Of a stretch of 64,000 nt of DNA, positions 12,927-24,073 are shown one piece after another (position 1 is the first letter of the stretch; each line of letters begins with the position of its first letter). Made by a program: the position numbers and the translations under genes. This stretch comes from Tillus elongatus. Taxonomy: Eukaryota > Arthropoda > Insecta > Coleoptera > Cleridae. The notes under the pieces were generated by a model. That model was given only the letters and a program-made list of their open reading frames with translations. It ran no database searches and had not been told where the DNA came from. The stretch is taken from assembly GCA_964006375.1 (NCBI GenBank), contig OZ023270.1, positions 51,757,120-51,821,119 of the forward strand, given 5' to 3'.

Positions 12927-15354
12927 GTTCCAAGAGATGCAAAACTCGGAAAGAAGTGGTGTAATGCATTGAAAGGAGAAGCCAAACATTTGAAATTATC
13001 TGCTACTTCACATCTGTATTGCTGTGAAGATCACTTTAAAGTAAGTAATTGATAATGATGCTGAATTTTTTGAAGTTGAATACTTACATCAAAATATGTA
13101 TTGAATTCAGAAAAGCAACAAGTCAACTTCCACAGTAGAAACTATCAGCAGCAAAACTAAATCAACTAATAAATGATTTATGTTGTATTTTATTTCTAAC
13201 CTAAAAAATCTTTTGCCCGCCTGTTGCACATCTTCTTACAAAAAACGATATGAAGGCTGTAATACTTAATAATAATCAGGTTAACACATTTTGCCATATA
13301 TTTCTATAGGTAATTATTTCTATTACAGATAGAATAAGACATGGAAATTTATTGGCAATATAAAATTATGGGCCATGCAATTAAAATTGAAGTCTGGTAT
13401 AACGCCCCATATATTTAAATGCCAACGACCTGAGTCAATTTCAGTATGAACAGCTGCCATTAAGCGAAGGAGGATTGTATTGGTTCAAGAAGCATGGGAG
13501 GCAAAAGAGATAGAAATACCACAAGCTGAAGAAGCTGTGGCTGTAACTCCAGGAACGTCTGAAGTTGTAGAGACACTGGATAAATCAATTCAAGTTAATC
13601 TAAAACCGTCCATTCAGATTAAAGCGGTGCAAATGAGAATGCCATGGAGTGAAGTTGGTTTATCTCCGATTCTTCTTTCTTCCGCAAATGCTTCCACCTC
13701 CCCATTCAAGATGTAATTTATGAAAGTTGAACAAGTAAAGAGAAGGTTGGTGATAGAAGGTAGCGACTAAAGCTCTACCACCTCTTCAAATGCATCAGAA
13801 TATGAACCTGAAGAACAATTTTCATCAGAGAGCTTGGAAGAGAATTTGTTAGTTGACATGTTAAGCAACAATATGCAGAAGTATACAATCATGGCAATGG
13901 AAAAGCAACCAAACATGTTTTTAGGGTTACCCAGAAACAGTTTTTATGTAATAAAAATGCTGGTTGTCAAAGCTCCTGCACCCTTATTGAAGGTATTCAT
14001 TACACTGAGGAAAATTAAGGTGAATAAGCCATTCAGCATTTTAGCTGTCAACTTTGGCATGTCAGCGAGCACTGTAAGCAGTATTGTTGTTAGCTGCGCT
14101 ACTACAAGAACTGATAGTATGGCCAGAGAAAAGCCTCATCATTGCATTTACCGATGCACTTCCAAGCTTGATACAGTAACATGGTATAAATTATTGATTG
14201 CCTGGAAATCCAGATTGAAAAACTGAGTAATCTAATTCACCGATTCTTAACCTGGTCACAATATAAAGGTTGCAATTTCATAAAATATTGAATTTTATGT
14301 ACTCCAGATGGATTGGTAGACTTAATTTTAACAGTATATGGAGGACGTGCCACAGATGTTGTGATAGTGGAAAATTGTGACCAGTTGAACAAATTACCTC
14401 CCAGAGTAGCTGTAATGGCCGATAAGAGGATTTGAAGCCCTTGCAGCTTAAATTTCTATACCGATACTCTACAGATCTCTACCAGCCCCGAGACAGCTAT
14501 TACTTAAAGGTTCATTTAAACATTATATATCATAAAAACAAACCTCACTTGGAAGAGTAAAAATAATCCCAAATGTATACGACTAAGTCAATCCTTATGG
14601 GATTAAAACACTCACTATCACAGTAGTACTCCACGTATGTCTACGGAAAAACCCTCATTTAAATCGCATCCTTTAAAACTTCTACCGCACTTTTAGTTCC
14701 CTATTCTCGAACCCTAATTCTCTCGCGAAACTATCCACTCGAAATTATAATTATTGCAAAACTATTCAAACCCTAATTATACCGTACGTGGCCGTTTCTC
14801 TCTTGTTGGTGCTGCAAGGCACTTTCTTGCCCGGAGGCCACACAGCCATTAACTCTCTGTAGTGCCCAGAAACCCCAGGAATTCGCAAGCCACGTCTCTT
14901 TCCCGTGATATTTTTCTTACCCAATTTAAAGTGGCAGTCCTTACAAAAATTTGTGAGGTAAACATCCCTATAATAAAATAATTTGCATTATTCCTCACGT
15001 GACCCTGACTGCATTTTTGTTAAATTTGCAGTTTGCATGTACCAATGAAAGTGACGCTGTATGTCGTCATTGTTAACTCAGTGTTTTCCGAAAACTTCTG
15101 AACTAGTTCCTCAAGTTAGGTTGAACAAACTGCCTTCTAAGCTGGCAGGTGCACTTCTGTCCACTAAGGGGTTTTAAGTACATTAAGGCTGACCCCGGTT
15201 AAATTACCGACTGGCAGACGCCAACTCAGGAACTTTTAATCAATCGGTTTTGTATTTCCTGCAACTTTATATATTTTTATAAGTAATTTTATAGGTCTTA
15301 AAATATAACAGCATGATTTAATTATTTCACAATATTCATAATTATATTCTTATT

Positions 15355-17022
15355 TAGCGATGGCTAAATTGATCGTATAAAAAATCATACCAGCTGTCGC
15401 ATTGATATCATTGATCGTATCTGTGGTTTGAAAGATAAATTTACTTACGGTCCAGATGGAATCCCCTCCCATCTGTTAAAATCTTGTGCCTTCACCTTAG
15501 CAATTCCACTAGGATTCTCTTTAATAGGTCTTTGTTGTCTGGCGAGTTTCCACATGTTTGGAAACATTCTTATTTGATGCCCGTTCATATGCTGGGGCCA
15601 AAGCATTTGGTTACCAATTATAGAGCTGTTTGTATTTAGTCAGAGATACCTAAACTACTTGACTTTTTTGTCTCTAGACATATAACTTGGGAATGCAGAC
15701 ATGTTTTCGTCGAACAGCAGCATGGTTTTCTTAAAGGAAGATCTACAACAACCGACCTTCTTCTTTACCAGAATGTATTGGTCTCAGCTTTGGAGGATAG
15801 GTTACAGGTTGATTCGGTGTATACAGATTTCTCCAAAGCGTTTGATAAGGTTAATCATGCCTTATTATTGTCAAAACTTGCATTGTTGGGTTTTAATGCC
15901 AATTTGTTGTCTTGGGTACGCAGCTTCCTTACGGGTAGGTCCCAGAAACTTCATTTCTGATAGTATTACTGTTTCTTCAGGAGTTTCTCAGGGTTCGCAT
16001 TGTGGACCAGTCCTCTTTAATCTTTTTATCAATGATGTCATACATTCACTTAAGCATAGTCAGATTTTGATGTTTGCTGATGATATCAAGATTTTCAAGA
16101 TTTTTCGTTCTATACAGGATGCTTTACTTTTACAGGAAGACTTAAATCGTTTTGCTCGGTGGTGTGGTGACAATCTTCTGCCTCTGAATGTTGATAAGTG
16201 TTTCTGCATTACATTCACTAGGGCTCAGTTTCCCATTGACTTTGTGTACTTCATAGGCTCTAACGCTTTACAGAGGAGAGAAATGATCAAAGACTTGGGC
16301 TTTGTATTGGATAGGGAGTTATCTTTTAAGGATCACATAGAATACATAGTATCTCAGGCATATAAAATGTTAGGATTTATTCATAGATCAACTCTGGATT
16401 TTTCATGCAATAGCTTGAGAAGACTGTATTGTGGTCTGGTTCGCTCTTTGTTGGAATGCTCTTCTGTAGTCTGGAGTCCGAATTACAATACTTATATCAA
16501 TCAGATTGAGGCTATACAAAATAGATTCTGGAGAATTAGTGCTTACAGAATGGGCTTGCAGAGAAATGATCTTAACTTTTCTTATTTGCGGAATCGGCTG
16601 CACGCAGTCACTCAGTGGTAGAAGGATTGTCAGTGATGTTTGTTTTCTGCATAAATTATTAGTGAATAAAATTGATAGTCCTTCTTTGCTTGAGTTAGTC
16701 TCTCTAAGGATACCGGACCGCACGAGAGCAAGGGAGGTTTTCGTGATTCCCTTCCATCGAACCAATTATGACTTTTTCAGTCCAATGTTGAGAGTAGCGA
16801 GAGCTGCAAATGAGTATTCGGAGCTCTTGGATATGTTTAATGATTCTGACCATTCAATTAGAGGCATTTTGAGAGGTGTTATTGATTGAATTGTCATACT
16901 GATTATGTTTTACTTCTTTGTTATGTTTTCATATTGAGATAGGTTATTTAAGACTAATGTAGTTTTAGATGTTCTTATTATTATTGTAAATGGTTGATCC
17001 GTTGAATAAATAAATAAATAAA
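15355..17022 (+). pseudogene. 5'-truncated LINE, reverse transcriptase to 3' tail
   Basis: The reading starts with YGPDGIPSHLLKSCAF (RT motif) around 15440, then HGFLKGRSTTTDLLLYQ near 15720, YTDFSKAFDKVNHALL near 15820, GVSQGSHCGPVLFNLF near 15985, and LMFADDIKIFK near 16068, the FADD catalytic box. The longest uninterrupted frame is 15701-16621. After a frameshift a C-terminal part follows to 16889 (SDVCFLHKLLVNKIDSPSL to ILRGVID, stop). A 3' UTR ends in AATAAATAAATAAA near 17003-17018. This is a Jockey/CR1-type non-LTR element lacking ORF1 and the endonuclease, with frameshifts near 15520, 15700, 15960 and 16620. Confidence 0.82.
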
Positions 17023-17399
17023 ATAATTGTAAACCCACATTGGAGCCTACATATTTACTCTTCCAGATCTGATAATAAGATTACAAAATTAATGAATTAG
17101 ATGTCAATGAAATAATATAGAAATGCCTATGCAAGTACCTTGATCATGGGTATATACTCCAATTATTATTGATCTTTGCTGTTTCATTGTTATTCTTTTA
17201 AGTTTTACATTGCCATTTCTATAAGATATTGCGTTAACCAGGTGCCAACAGCTGAGGTCACCAGCTGAGTTTAAGCTTTCATCTGTTGACTGTTAATAGA
17301 ATTCAGCAATTGGAAATCTTATGAACGCATTGTTGGCTTCAAGGGGTATTTTGCCATTTATCTGACATTTTAAGATGTGCGGTATAGTTTGTAATCATA

Positions 17400-17735
17400 A
17401 CCCCAAATCGAAGTAAAATTTTAAAAGTTTTATAATCGAAAATGATAATGAAAATTATGATCATCTTAGAAACATCCTTGTAATTGAATTAACTGATGAT
17501 CCACTTGATATCAATGGAACAAAATTTGGCTCAGTTAGTGGATATAATAGTGCTGCCTGAAAGAACCAAACCAACGAGAAATGAAGATTACTGCGAGGAT
17601 GTAATATCAAATTACACTTCAGATGACTTTAATAACCATTGTAGAATGTCTCAAAAAACTTTCTATGGATTGGGAATCTCAAAAAATACCTGCGTAAATA
17701 GACTACTTCAGAACAGTGGATGGCTACTTATTTAA
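17400..17735 (+). pseudogene. Possible PIF/Harbinger transposase N-terminal fragment
   Basis: The frame contains NEDYCEDVISNYTSDDFNNH and CRMSQKTFYGL. This resembles the conserved segment ahead of the catalytic core in Harbinger transposases, where a short acidic stretch is followed by an FRMS-T-F pattern. No catalytic residues are present and the frame ends at 17733-17735. The similarity is short, so a chance match is possible. Confidence 0.42.
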
Positions 17736-18028
17736 CTATCCATGCTCCGGCATTATGTGAGTTAGTCAGTGAAAAGTTATTCCACTTTGAGATATCGGCA
17801 AGTCGAGTCCTCTGAGCTGAAGCTCAATGGTACTGGTGAACACATATGTTGACTCAACTGTTGGCTCCTGATGAACGCAGCCAATGTTTGTTGCTACAGT
17901 ATCACAGCCATTAAATGTATTGTTTTTACGTGGAAGCGGTCAAGGCTAATATATTTTTAATGCACTTCATGCTCTTATTGTTAGATGAATCTTAATTCAT
18001 GTTTTTTGACTTTATGTTTTTATTTCAG

Positions 18029-18364
18029 GGTATGATTGAATTTCGTGATGCCCTTACTGACCTGCTAGATGAGTTTGGAGCAGATGAACATGCTCACAAA
18101 CCAGACCTGCCTGAAGGCAGACATATGCATGTTGACAACAAAAATTTCTATTTTGATGTTGGTCAAAACAATCGTGGTGTCTATATGCGCATCTCCGAAG
18201 TCAAGACAAACTTCCGCACTGCGATTACAGTACCAGAGAAGAGCTGGACGCGATTCCGTGACATACTGGCTGATTATTGTGAAAAAATTAAGCAGCCAGC
18301 ACAAGCACCACCAGGCGGTGGCACTTCAACAGGTAGTATTGCATCGGATCAGACTCATCAAATG
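18029..18364 (+). CDS. Pur-alpha: Pur-alpha, internal exon (end of PUR repeat II and PUR repeat III)
   Basis: The exon encodes 112 residues, starting [17 protein letters not shown], the closing helix of the second PUR repeat. It then gives the third repeat: [32 protein letters not shown] and [15 protein letters not shown]. In known PUR proteins the third repeat mediates dimerisation and the first two bind nucleic acid; that role is family knowledge. A Gly/Pro/Ala/Ser-rich tail follows ([11 protein letters not shown], ending SDQTHQM). The acceptor is tatttcag at 18021-18028 and the donor ATG|GTAAGT at 18364/18365; both ends are phase 0. The open frame runs past the donor to 18487, but the residues beyond it are not PUR-like. 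Confidence 0.95.
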
Positions 18365-18639
18365 GTAAGTAAATTAAAGTTTATTACATATGAAAACATT
18401 CATTTCAAAATGTCAAAAATACACAAACTTAAAACACCAACCCATTTAAAAATTGTAATATTAGGAACTTTTCAGAGAACTTTTTAGGATAAAAGTGTAT
18501 AATAATAATAATAATATTTATGAACACACTTTGGATTTTACATGCTATACAAAAGTCAATTATAAATTTAGACAAGCGAAAAACAATAATACAATACTTC
18601 ACAGATTTCATGCATATTTGACCCAAACTATATGACAGA

Positions 18640-19000
18640 GGACAGCTCAGAAACACAACAGGTCTCTTGACGGGACACATGGCCGTCAAGAAACACCTAC
18701 ATAAAATGGGGCGGTTCGAAGGGGACCTCGCATGCAGACTCTGCGGCGAGGGGGAGGAATCAGCCCAGCACATCTTGTGCGAGTGTATAGCTCTGGACCG
18801 GAAAAGACAACTGATCTATGGTCACTCTAGACCGGAGACAGAGCAATATAAAACTTCACCCTACCAATCGCTGTGCAGACTAGTTCAAGGCACAGTGATT
18901 TTGGAATGGGTGGAGTAAGACTAAGGGTATGCACAATCAACCAAGGGTTGCGGTGCTATCGGGGCGGCAAGGCCGCGGACGAGCCCTGAGGGAACAAAAA
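18640..19000 (+). pseudogene. LINE 3' end with C-terminal zinc knuckle, copy 1
   Basis: The open frame reads LLTGHMAVKKHLHKMGRFEG, ACRLCGEGEESAQHILCEC, LDRKRQLIYG and SPYQSLCRLVQ, ending WVE with a stop near 18918. The C-x2-C-x8-H-x4-C pattern after an RNase H-like tail is the C terminus of R1/Jockey/TRAS-type LINE ORF2. A GC-rich 3' UTR (CGGGGCGGCAAGG segment) ends in poly(A) near 18999-19007. The element is severely 5'-truncated. A second copy lies inverted at 33714-33957. Confidence 0.75.
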
Positions 19001-19149
19001 AAAACTATATGACATGCCAAACCTATCAAACTCTGAACGAAAGCTGTTACTATTAACCACTGCTGAGAGCACTGTATCCAGGATGGTCCAGTTTTCAATT
19101 CGGAAAATTTAGGGAATGATAGAGAATTGAAAAATAATGAGTTTGCTTC

Positions 19150-19506
19150 ATGAACTATATTCGGGAAACGCTTTGTTAAGAAAATACAATGTGTTTAAGT
19201 TTGGTTTAAAAAAATCAGATTTATTAATTGTTGCCAAACGGCTAGAGATATTTGGATAAAATTTTGTAGGCGTTAACTGCCATCAAGGTAGCACATTTTG
19301 CAATGAAAAATATTATTTTTGTTCTACCAGTGGCGTCCGTACTAGCACGTTACTGGATATTTCTAAATAAAAAGTTGTTACGCGGCTGCTTTTTCTTAAA
19401 ATAAAAATCAATTTTGAATTCCCCACTCAATTTGTGAGAAAAAAGCTCTTTCGAGTTTTCTGTATGACACACCATTTTTGAATAGAGTAAAAAATCAAAA
19501 ATAATT
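19150..19506. repeat. Left terminal inverted repeat of the mariner-like element
   Basis: The reverse complement of this segment aligns along its length with 29399-29720. Shared blocks include GAGCTTTTTTCTCACAAATT, AATTCAAAATTGATTT, AAATGTGCTACC and TTTTCTTAA. The left arm has an extra insert of about 30 bp near 19355-19395 that is absent from the right arm. Confidence 0.8.
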
Positions 19507-19559
19507 AATAATAATTTAATGAAACTGTAACAGAAAAAACAACAGATTTAACGACAACA

Positions 19560-19659
19560 AAGTCAAAAAGAAATTTAAGTTACAAAAATTGCTCAAAATG
19601 TAGTCCACCCACTTCAAAACATTTTCGGCATCGTCTAATTAATGATTTTATTGCAGCTG
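19560..19659 (-). pseudogene. Mariner-like transposase, C terminus
   Basis: The minus strand reads AAIKSLIRRCRKCFEVGGLHFEQFL and then a stop. The RRC-KC-E-GGHFE pattern is the usual end of these transposases. The segment abuts the 5-bp target duplication of the Gypsy element (ATACT at 19660-19664). Its continuation lies beyond the Gypsy element at 24270. Confidence 0.66.
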
Positions 19660-19664
19660 ATACT

Positions 19665-19853
19665 TGTTATATTATTGTTAATAGATTTTATTACGGGAAC
19701 GTGTTGTAAAATGAAACATCAATCTCCATTATCCAGTATTAACTGAACTGTCATTTTATTCCCACTCTGTTAAACACATTACATATATATTGAAAGGTTA
19801 TGCATACAGCCATACATGACACTGCTATATGTGTCACATATCACTGTACCACA
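19665..19853 (-). repeat. Gypsy 3' LTR
   Basis: 189 bp, starting TGTTATATTATTG and ending CTGTACCACA on the + strand. It is identical to 24074-24264 except for one fewer TA in the CATATATA run. A purine run on the minus strand directly adjoins it at 19854-19866, which marks it as the 3' LTR. Confidence 0.95.
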
Positions 19854-19866
19854 TCCCCCCTCTTTA
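19854..19866 (-). other. Polypurine tract of the Gypsy element
   Basis: On the minus strand the sequence reads AAAGAGGGGGGA immediately before the 3' LTR, the expected plus-strand priming site. Confidence 0.8.
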
Positions 19867-19959
19867 TTTAAAATAAAAGATAATTAACAAAATAGTTAAA
19901 ACTAAATAATACTCAATAAAGCTAAGAATTTAACATTGTTTTGACTTATTATAATAACA

Positions 19960-21702
19960 CTATAAATCTAATATATTTGGAGGCTTTGATATTCTTCCAT
20001 ATCGTGTTACATAGTTGTTAATATTATTATCAGTATTATGATTACAATCATTGTTTGTGATGACACTGTTCTCGATTAACATATTATTTTGGTTACTGTG
20101 ATCAACCACATTTTGGTTATCATCTGATAAATGTGATATATAATCATCATTTCTTTTAAATGGTATGTTCGTAGTTGACGAGTTTGGTTTTATGAATTTA
20201 CTATTACGTGTAAATACTGACCCATTTTCCCTTTTAATTGTATATGTTCTATCTTTAATTTTTTTGATCATTTTTCCTGGTTTCCAGTTTGTCTTTGGTC
20301 TATCTTGGTACCAAATGTTGTCACCCGGGTTATGTGGCATTCTTGTATGAGCATTTTTGTCATAGTAGCTTTTGTATGATACCTGAGCATAATTTATTTT
20401 ATTATGGAATAGTTTTTTGTTTATTATTTTTGGATCCAGTTTGATGGGATGTCTTGGAACATCATCTCTTAATAAACGCGACATTAAAATTTGGGAAGGT
20501 GTATATGAGTTATATACAGGGGTATTTCGATACGCCAATAATGACAGGTATATATCCTCCCCATTTTGAAGACATTTTTTCATCATATTTTTTACAGTTT
20601 GTATACTGCGTTCAGCTAGACCGTTTGCCTGTTGGTGATAGGGTGAAGAAGTAAAATGTTTAAAATTCCATGCATTAGCAAAATCTTGAAATTTTTTACT
20701 AGTTAGATTTGGTGCTCCATCAGATATTACTATATTAGGGATACCATGTCTAGCAAATATGCTTTTTAATTTATTTATAATATTTTCTGATGACAGATTA
20801 TTTTTTAGTCCAATTACTTCTATGTATTTAGAATAATAATCCACTACAAGTAGGAAAGTTTCATGATTGAATTCAAATAGATCTAGACCTACTTTATCCC
20901 AAGGCTTATTTGTAAATTCATGTGTTTGTAATGGCTCATTGGGTTTGGAATTGGCAAATGTTTGGCAAACGTGACATTTACTTACAAGATTTTCTATTTG
21001 GTTTGATATTCCCGGCCAGTGTACAGAGTCTTGTGCTCGTTGTAGACACTTAGTTGTACCAAAATGGCCTTGATGAATGCACTTTAGGACTCTGTTTCTC
21101 ATTTCTGTTGGAATAATAACTCTTTGATTATTATAAATTAAACCGTTAGCTTCAGTTATTTCATTTTTTAATTTATAATAAGGGCGTATTGCATAAGGTA
21201 CCTTTGTTTTATTTCTGGGCCAACCATCTCTGATATACCTCCTCAAGGTTTTCATTTCTTCATCTGTTTCACATAGTTTTTTCAGTTCTTGCAACCTTTC
21301 ATCTGTTATTGGGATATTCTGTTCTATTAAACAAACTTGAGCTTCTATATCTTTATTATCATTATATTCTTTTTTTATGTTAGCTCGTGATAAACTATCA
21401 GTGATGATTAATTCTTTGCCTGGTTTATAAATTAAATTTATATCATATTTTTGTAATGACAGTAGTATTCTTTGTAATCTAGCAGGGCATGCATTAAGAG
21501 GTTTTTGAAAAATGTTTATTAATGGTTTATGGTCGGTTTCCACTATGAATCTACGACCAAATACAAACTGATAGAATTTTTCTACTCCAAAGCATACTGC
21601 AAGCAACTCCTTCTCAATTTGGGCATATCTTGTCTGTGTCTCTGTCATAGCCCTAGATGCATAGGCACACGGTTTGTTATTTTGTAAAAGCACTGCTCCC
21701 AA
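19960..21702 (-). CDS. Gypsy gag-pol, 3' part: RNase H and integrase
   Basis: 580 codons are listed from a TTG at 21702; the frame is already open upstream to the break near 21780, so this is not a true start. RNase H is seen in IEKELLAVCFGVEKF (about 29-43) and ETDHKPLI (about 55-62). The integrase zinc finger is HQGH...CHVC at about 210-246. The catalytic triad is D274 in VGLDLF, D328 in ISDGAPN and E364 in GLAERS, with exactly 35 residues between the last two. After about residue 420 comes a chromodomain-less tail rich in Asn (NDDYISHLSDDNQNVVDHSN). It ends near the polypurine tract. All catalytic residues are intact. Confidence 0.93.
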   Translation of the reverse strand: MGAVLLQNNKPCAYASRAMTETQTRYAQIEKELLAVCFGVEKFYQFVFGRRFIVETDHKPLINIFQKPLNACPARLQRILLSLQKYDINLIYKPGKELIITDSLSRANIKKEYNDNKDIEAQVCLIEQNIPITDERLQELKKLCETDEEMKTLRRYIRDGWPRNKTKVPYAIRPYYKLKNEITEANGLIYNNQRVIIPTEMRNRVLKCIHQGHFGTTKCLQRAQDSVHWPGISNQIENLVSKCHVCQTFANSKPNEPLQTHEFTNKPWDKVGLDLFEFNHETFLLVVDYYSKYIEVIGLKNNLSSENIINKLKSIFARHGIPNIVISDGAPNLTSKKFQDFANAWNFKHFTSSPYHQQANGLAERSIQTVKNMMKKCLQNGEDIYLSLLAYRNTPVYNSYTPSQILMSRLLRDDVPRHPIKLDPKIINKKLFHNKINYAQVSYKSYYDKNAHTRMPHNPGDNIWYQDRPKTNWKPGKMIKKIKDRTYTIKRENGSVFTRNSKFIKPNSSTTNIPFKRNDDYISHLSDDNQNVVDHSNQNNMLIENSVITNNDCNHNTDNNINNYVTRYGRISKPPNILDL

Positions 21703-21779
21703 ACCGTATTTTGAAGCATCTACGGAGATTACTGTTTCTTCTTCAGGATTAAAATATTGTAAAGCATTATTTGAAATTA

Positions 21780-23984
21780 TTAATTTTCTTTTAGTTCATT
21801 AAAAACATCTTCATGAGCCTTTTGCCAACTGAATATAGTTTCATTTTTTGTAAGATCACGTAGTGGTTTTGTTTTTTTTTCTGACAAATTATTTATAAAC
21901 CTGCCTACATATGTGATAAGACCTAAAAGTCTTTGGACGTCCTTTTTATTTTTAGGGACTGGCATATCTCTTATTGCCTCAATTTTTTCTTCGTCTATAG
22001 ACATTCCGTTTTCTGCAAATTTATACCCTAAATATGTTACTTCTCTCTTATTAAATTTACATTTTTCTCTATTGAATTTTACATTGTTTTGACGTGCCAT
22101 TTCTAAAACTTTATTTAGTCTGTCGTTATGCTCATCTTGTGTTTTGCCCCATATCAGTAAATCATCTATATAGATAGCTACACCTTCTAATTGAAATATT
22201 TGTCGAAATCTTTCTTGAAATATTTCACTGGCTGTTTTTATGCCAAAAGGTAAGCGTAAAAATTTATAGGTACCAAAGGTTGTACCGAAACTGCATAAAT
22301 TGCTACTTTCTTCATCTAGCGGAATGTTCCAGAAACCTGATGTGACATCTAAAGTTGTAAAAAACTTTGCATTTCGCAGTTTAGAAGATATTTCATCAAT
22401 GGTAGGAATTTTACAGTATTGCTTTTTAATTACTTTATTAAGATCCTTTGGATCAAGACAAATGCGAAATCCGGTTGCCTTTTTGACTATTACTACTGCA
22501 TTTAACCATTCAGTGCTACCACTTACTTTTTCTACAATTTTGTGTTGCTCCATCTCATCTAAACACTTTTTAACTTCAGTTTCAATGGCAAATGGAATTT
22601 TTCTAATCGGTTGTATTATCGGTTTAGCACCTTCTTCTAATTCTATATGATAAGGAGTACCTATGTTACCTATACCTTGAAAAACATCTTTATACTCAAA
22701 AATCATCTTATCTATTACACAATTATTTGAGTCAATATCGTCTATTCTTTTTATTATGCCCAACCGAGTGCTGCTATTTAGACCCAAGATAGATTGAAAA
22801 TTATCTTTTGTGATATAAAAATCTAAAGTATACATTTTATTTTTGTATTTAATATCGAGATTAATTTTCCCTAAAACTGGAATCGTTTGTTTTGTGTATG
22901 TCATTAATATATCGTTTGTTTTTGTTATTTTATTATAAAGATTTAAATTTATTTCATCTAGTTGTTTTTTGGAAATTAAATTAACTTTTGCACCACAATC
23001 TATTTTTACATTTAAAGAAAAATTATTAATATATATTACAGTGGTCCATTCATTATCAACATTATCTGTAATTTCATCTATGGTAAATATATTATTATCA
23101 GAATAGTTTTCAAAATCAGTATCATTATTCATGTTTACTATATTCACATTTAAAATGGATCGACAGGCAGCTGCGAAATGATTTATTTTGTTGCAGAGAG
23201 TACATTTCTTACCATATGCTGGACAGTTGTTTTGTGCATGTAACCTCATACATCTGCTGCAGGTCTTCTGTGACACTAGATTGCTGACATACCGTACCTG
23301 GTTGCCATATGCTGGTCCTGCATCTGCATAATTTGTGGATGGTGATATTGGTAAAGTGCTGCGGTTGTTTCCCTGTTGTATGCTCTTGAACTTATTGACA
23401 TTCTCTGGTACATATGTTTTCTTTACTAGGTCTACTTCCAAGTGATCTCTTTTGTTTTTCATTTCCATACTTTGTTGCCTGGTGTTTTCTGCCATGACAC
23501 AGAATTCTATGACTTTTTCCAATTTTAAATCTGGTTTCTCGAGTAATTTGTCTCGTAAACTGTCGTCTTTTATACCAATTATCAGCATAGTTTTAACTAA
23601 TTCATCTTGAAGCTCGCCTAATTCACTTTGGGCTCCTCTGTTTTTTAGTTCCGTTATAAACTGATCAGTTGATTCATTAACTTGTATATACGTTAAAAAT
23701 TTGTAACGTTCAAATACAATATTTTTCTTTGGAACAAAATATTCTTGGAATCTTCGTATTAGTGGCTCTAATTTGTCTTTTTCGTCTTCGGGTATTTTAA
23801 AAGTCGTGAAAATGGAAATTGCATTTTCACCTAAGAAATGTAGTAATTGGGCACAAAGCATACCTTCACTTTTTTTTTCTAATTCCGCAGCTTTTAAGTA
23901 GTTACGAAATTTTAGTAACCACACTTTCCAATTCTCGGCCATATTGCCTGACAGGCACATGGGTGCTGGACCTTTTATATCCAT
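21780..23984 (-). CDS. Gypsy gag-pol, 5' part: gag, zinc knuckles, protease, reverse transcriptase
   Basis: 734 codons from an ATG at 23984, close behind the primer-binding site. Residues about 1-200 form a gag core without a recognisable start signal. Zinc knuckles lie at about 242-274, including CTLCNKINHFAAAC (C-x2-C-x4-H-x4-C). The protease active site is VKIDCGAKV at about 327-335, with Cys where Ser or Thr is usual after the catalytic Asp. Reverse transcriptase spans about 455-660: LDVTSGFW at about 545 and YIDDLL at about 605. A stop at 21780-21782 ends this frame at the start of the RNase H region. The frame continues one base off in the next entry, so this is a single-base lesion rather than a natural end. 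Confidence 0.93.
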   Translation of the reverse strand: MDIKGPAPMCLSGNMAENWKVWLLKFRNYLKAAELEKKSEGMLCAQLLHFLGENAISIFTTFKIPEDEKDKLEPLIRRFQEYFVPKKNIVFERYKFLTYIQVNESTDQFITELKNRGAQSELGELQDELVKTMLIIGIKDDSLRDKLLEKPDLKLEKVIEFCVMAENTRQQSMEMKNKRDHLEVDLVKKTYVPENVNKFKSIQQGNNRSTLPISPSTNYADAGPAYGNQVRYVSNLVSQKTCSRCMRLHAQNNCPAYGKKCTLCNKINHFAAACRSILNVNIVNMNNDTDFENYSDNNIFTIDEITDNVDNEWTTVIYINNFSLNVKIDCGAKVNLISKKQLDEINLNLYNKITKTNDILMTYTKQTIPVLGKINLDIKYKNKMYTLDFYITKDNFQSILGLNSSTRLGIIKRIDDIDSNNCVIDKMIFEYKDVFQGIGNIGTPYHIELEEGAKPIIQPIRKIPFAIETEVKKCLDEMEQHKIVEKVSGSTEWLNAVVIVKKATGFRICLDPKDLNKVIKKQYCKIPTIDEISSKLRNAKFFTTLDVTSGFWNIPLDEESSNLCSFGTTFGTYKFLRLPFGIKTASEIFQERFRQIFQLEGVAIYIDDLLIWGKTQDEHNDRLNKVLEMARQNNVKFNREKCKFNKREVTYLGYKFAENGMSIDEEKIEAIRDMPVPKNKKDVQRLLGLITYVGRFINNLSEKKTKPLRDLTKNETIFSWQKAHEDVFNELKEN

Positions 23985-24059
23985 AATAATAAAGTTTTCA
24001 CTGATTTTTAGCTTTCCGTATATAATATTGTTTAAATTTTTAACTAATCTTTTTTTTTA

Positions 24060-24073
24060 TACCGATTGCGCCA
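24060..24073 (-). other. Primer-binding site of the Gypsy element
   Basis: The minus strand reads TGGCGCAATCGG directly after the 5' LTR, with no gap. The TGG start matches the CCA end of a tRNA primer. The tRNA species is not assigned. Confidence 0.7.

Larger units (their letters stand above)
11718..14450 (+). pseudogene. Decayed THAP-containing ISL2EU/Harbinger-like transposase
   Basis: This is a two-part transposase remnant. The THAP zinc-binding domain is encoded at 11718-11815 (KYCIVPKCKN, FFNVPR) and resumes at 12935 (DAKLGKKWCNALKGE, CCEDHF), ending at a GTAAGT donor near 13040. It shows the C-x4-C, W and C-x2-H positions expected of THAP. The second exon (about 13480-14432) has an acidic linker, a helix-turn-helix (LRKIKVNKPFSILAVNFGMS), a first catalytic Asp in LIDCLE-like sequence across a frameshift near 14190, WSQYKGCN, then CTPDGLVDL, YGGRATDVVIVEN and MADKRI, matching DDE_Tnp_4. 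A TAA stop near 11778, several frameshifts and a hAT insertion show it is dead. Element ends were not found. Confidence 0.72.

Noticed and set aside
18365..18487. Extension of the Pur-alpha frame past the donor
   Set aside because: A consensus GTAAGT donor at 18365 and phase match to 32195 support splicing; the extra residues are not PUR-like.
21700..21790. Programmed frameshift between RT and RNase H in the Gypsy element
   Set aside because: Frameshifts of this group occur between gag and pol, not inside pol, and here the T-run is simply one base short; a mutation or sequencing error is simpler.
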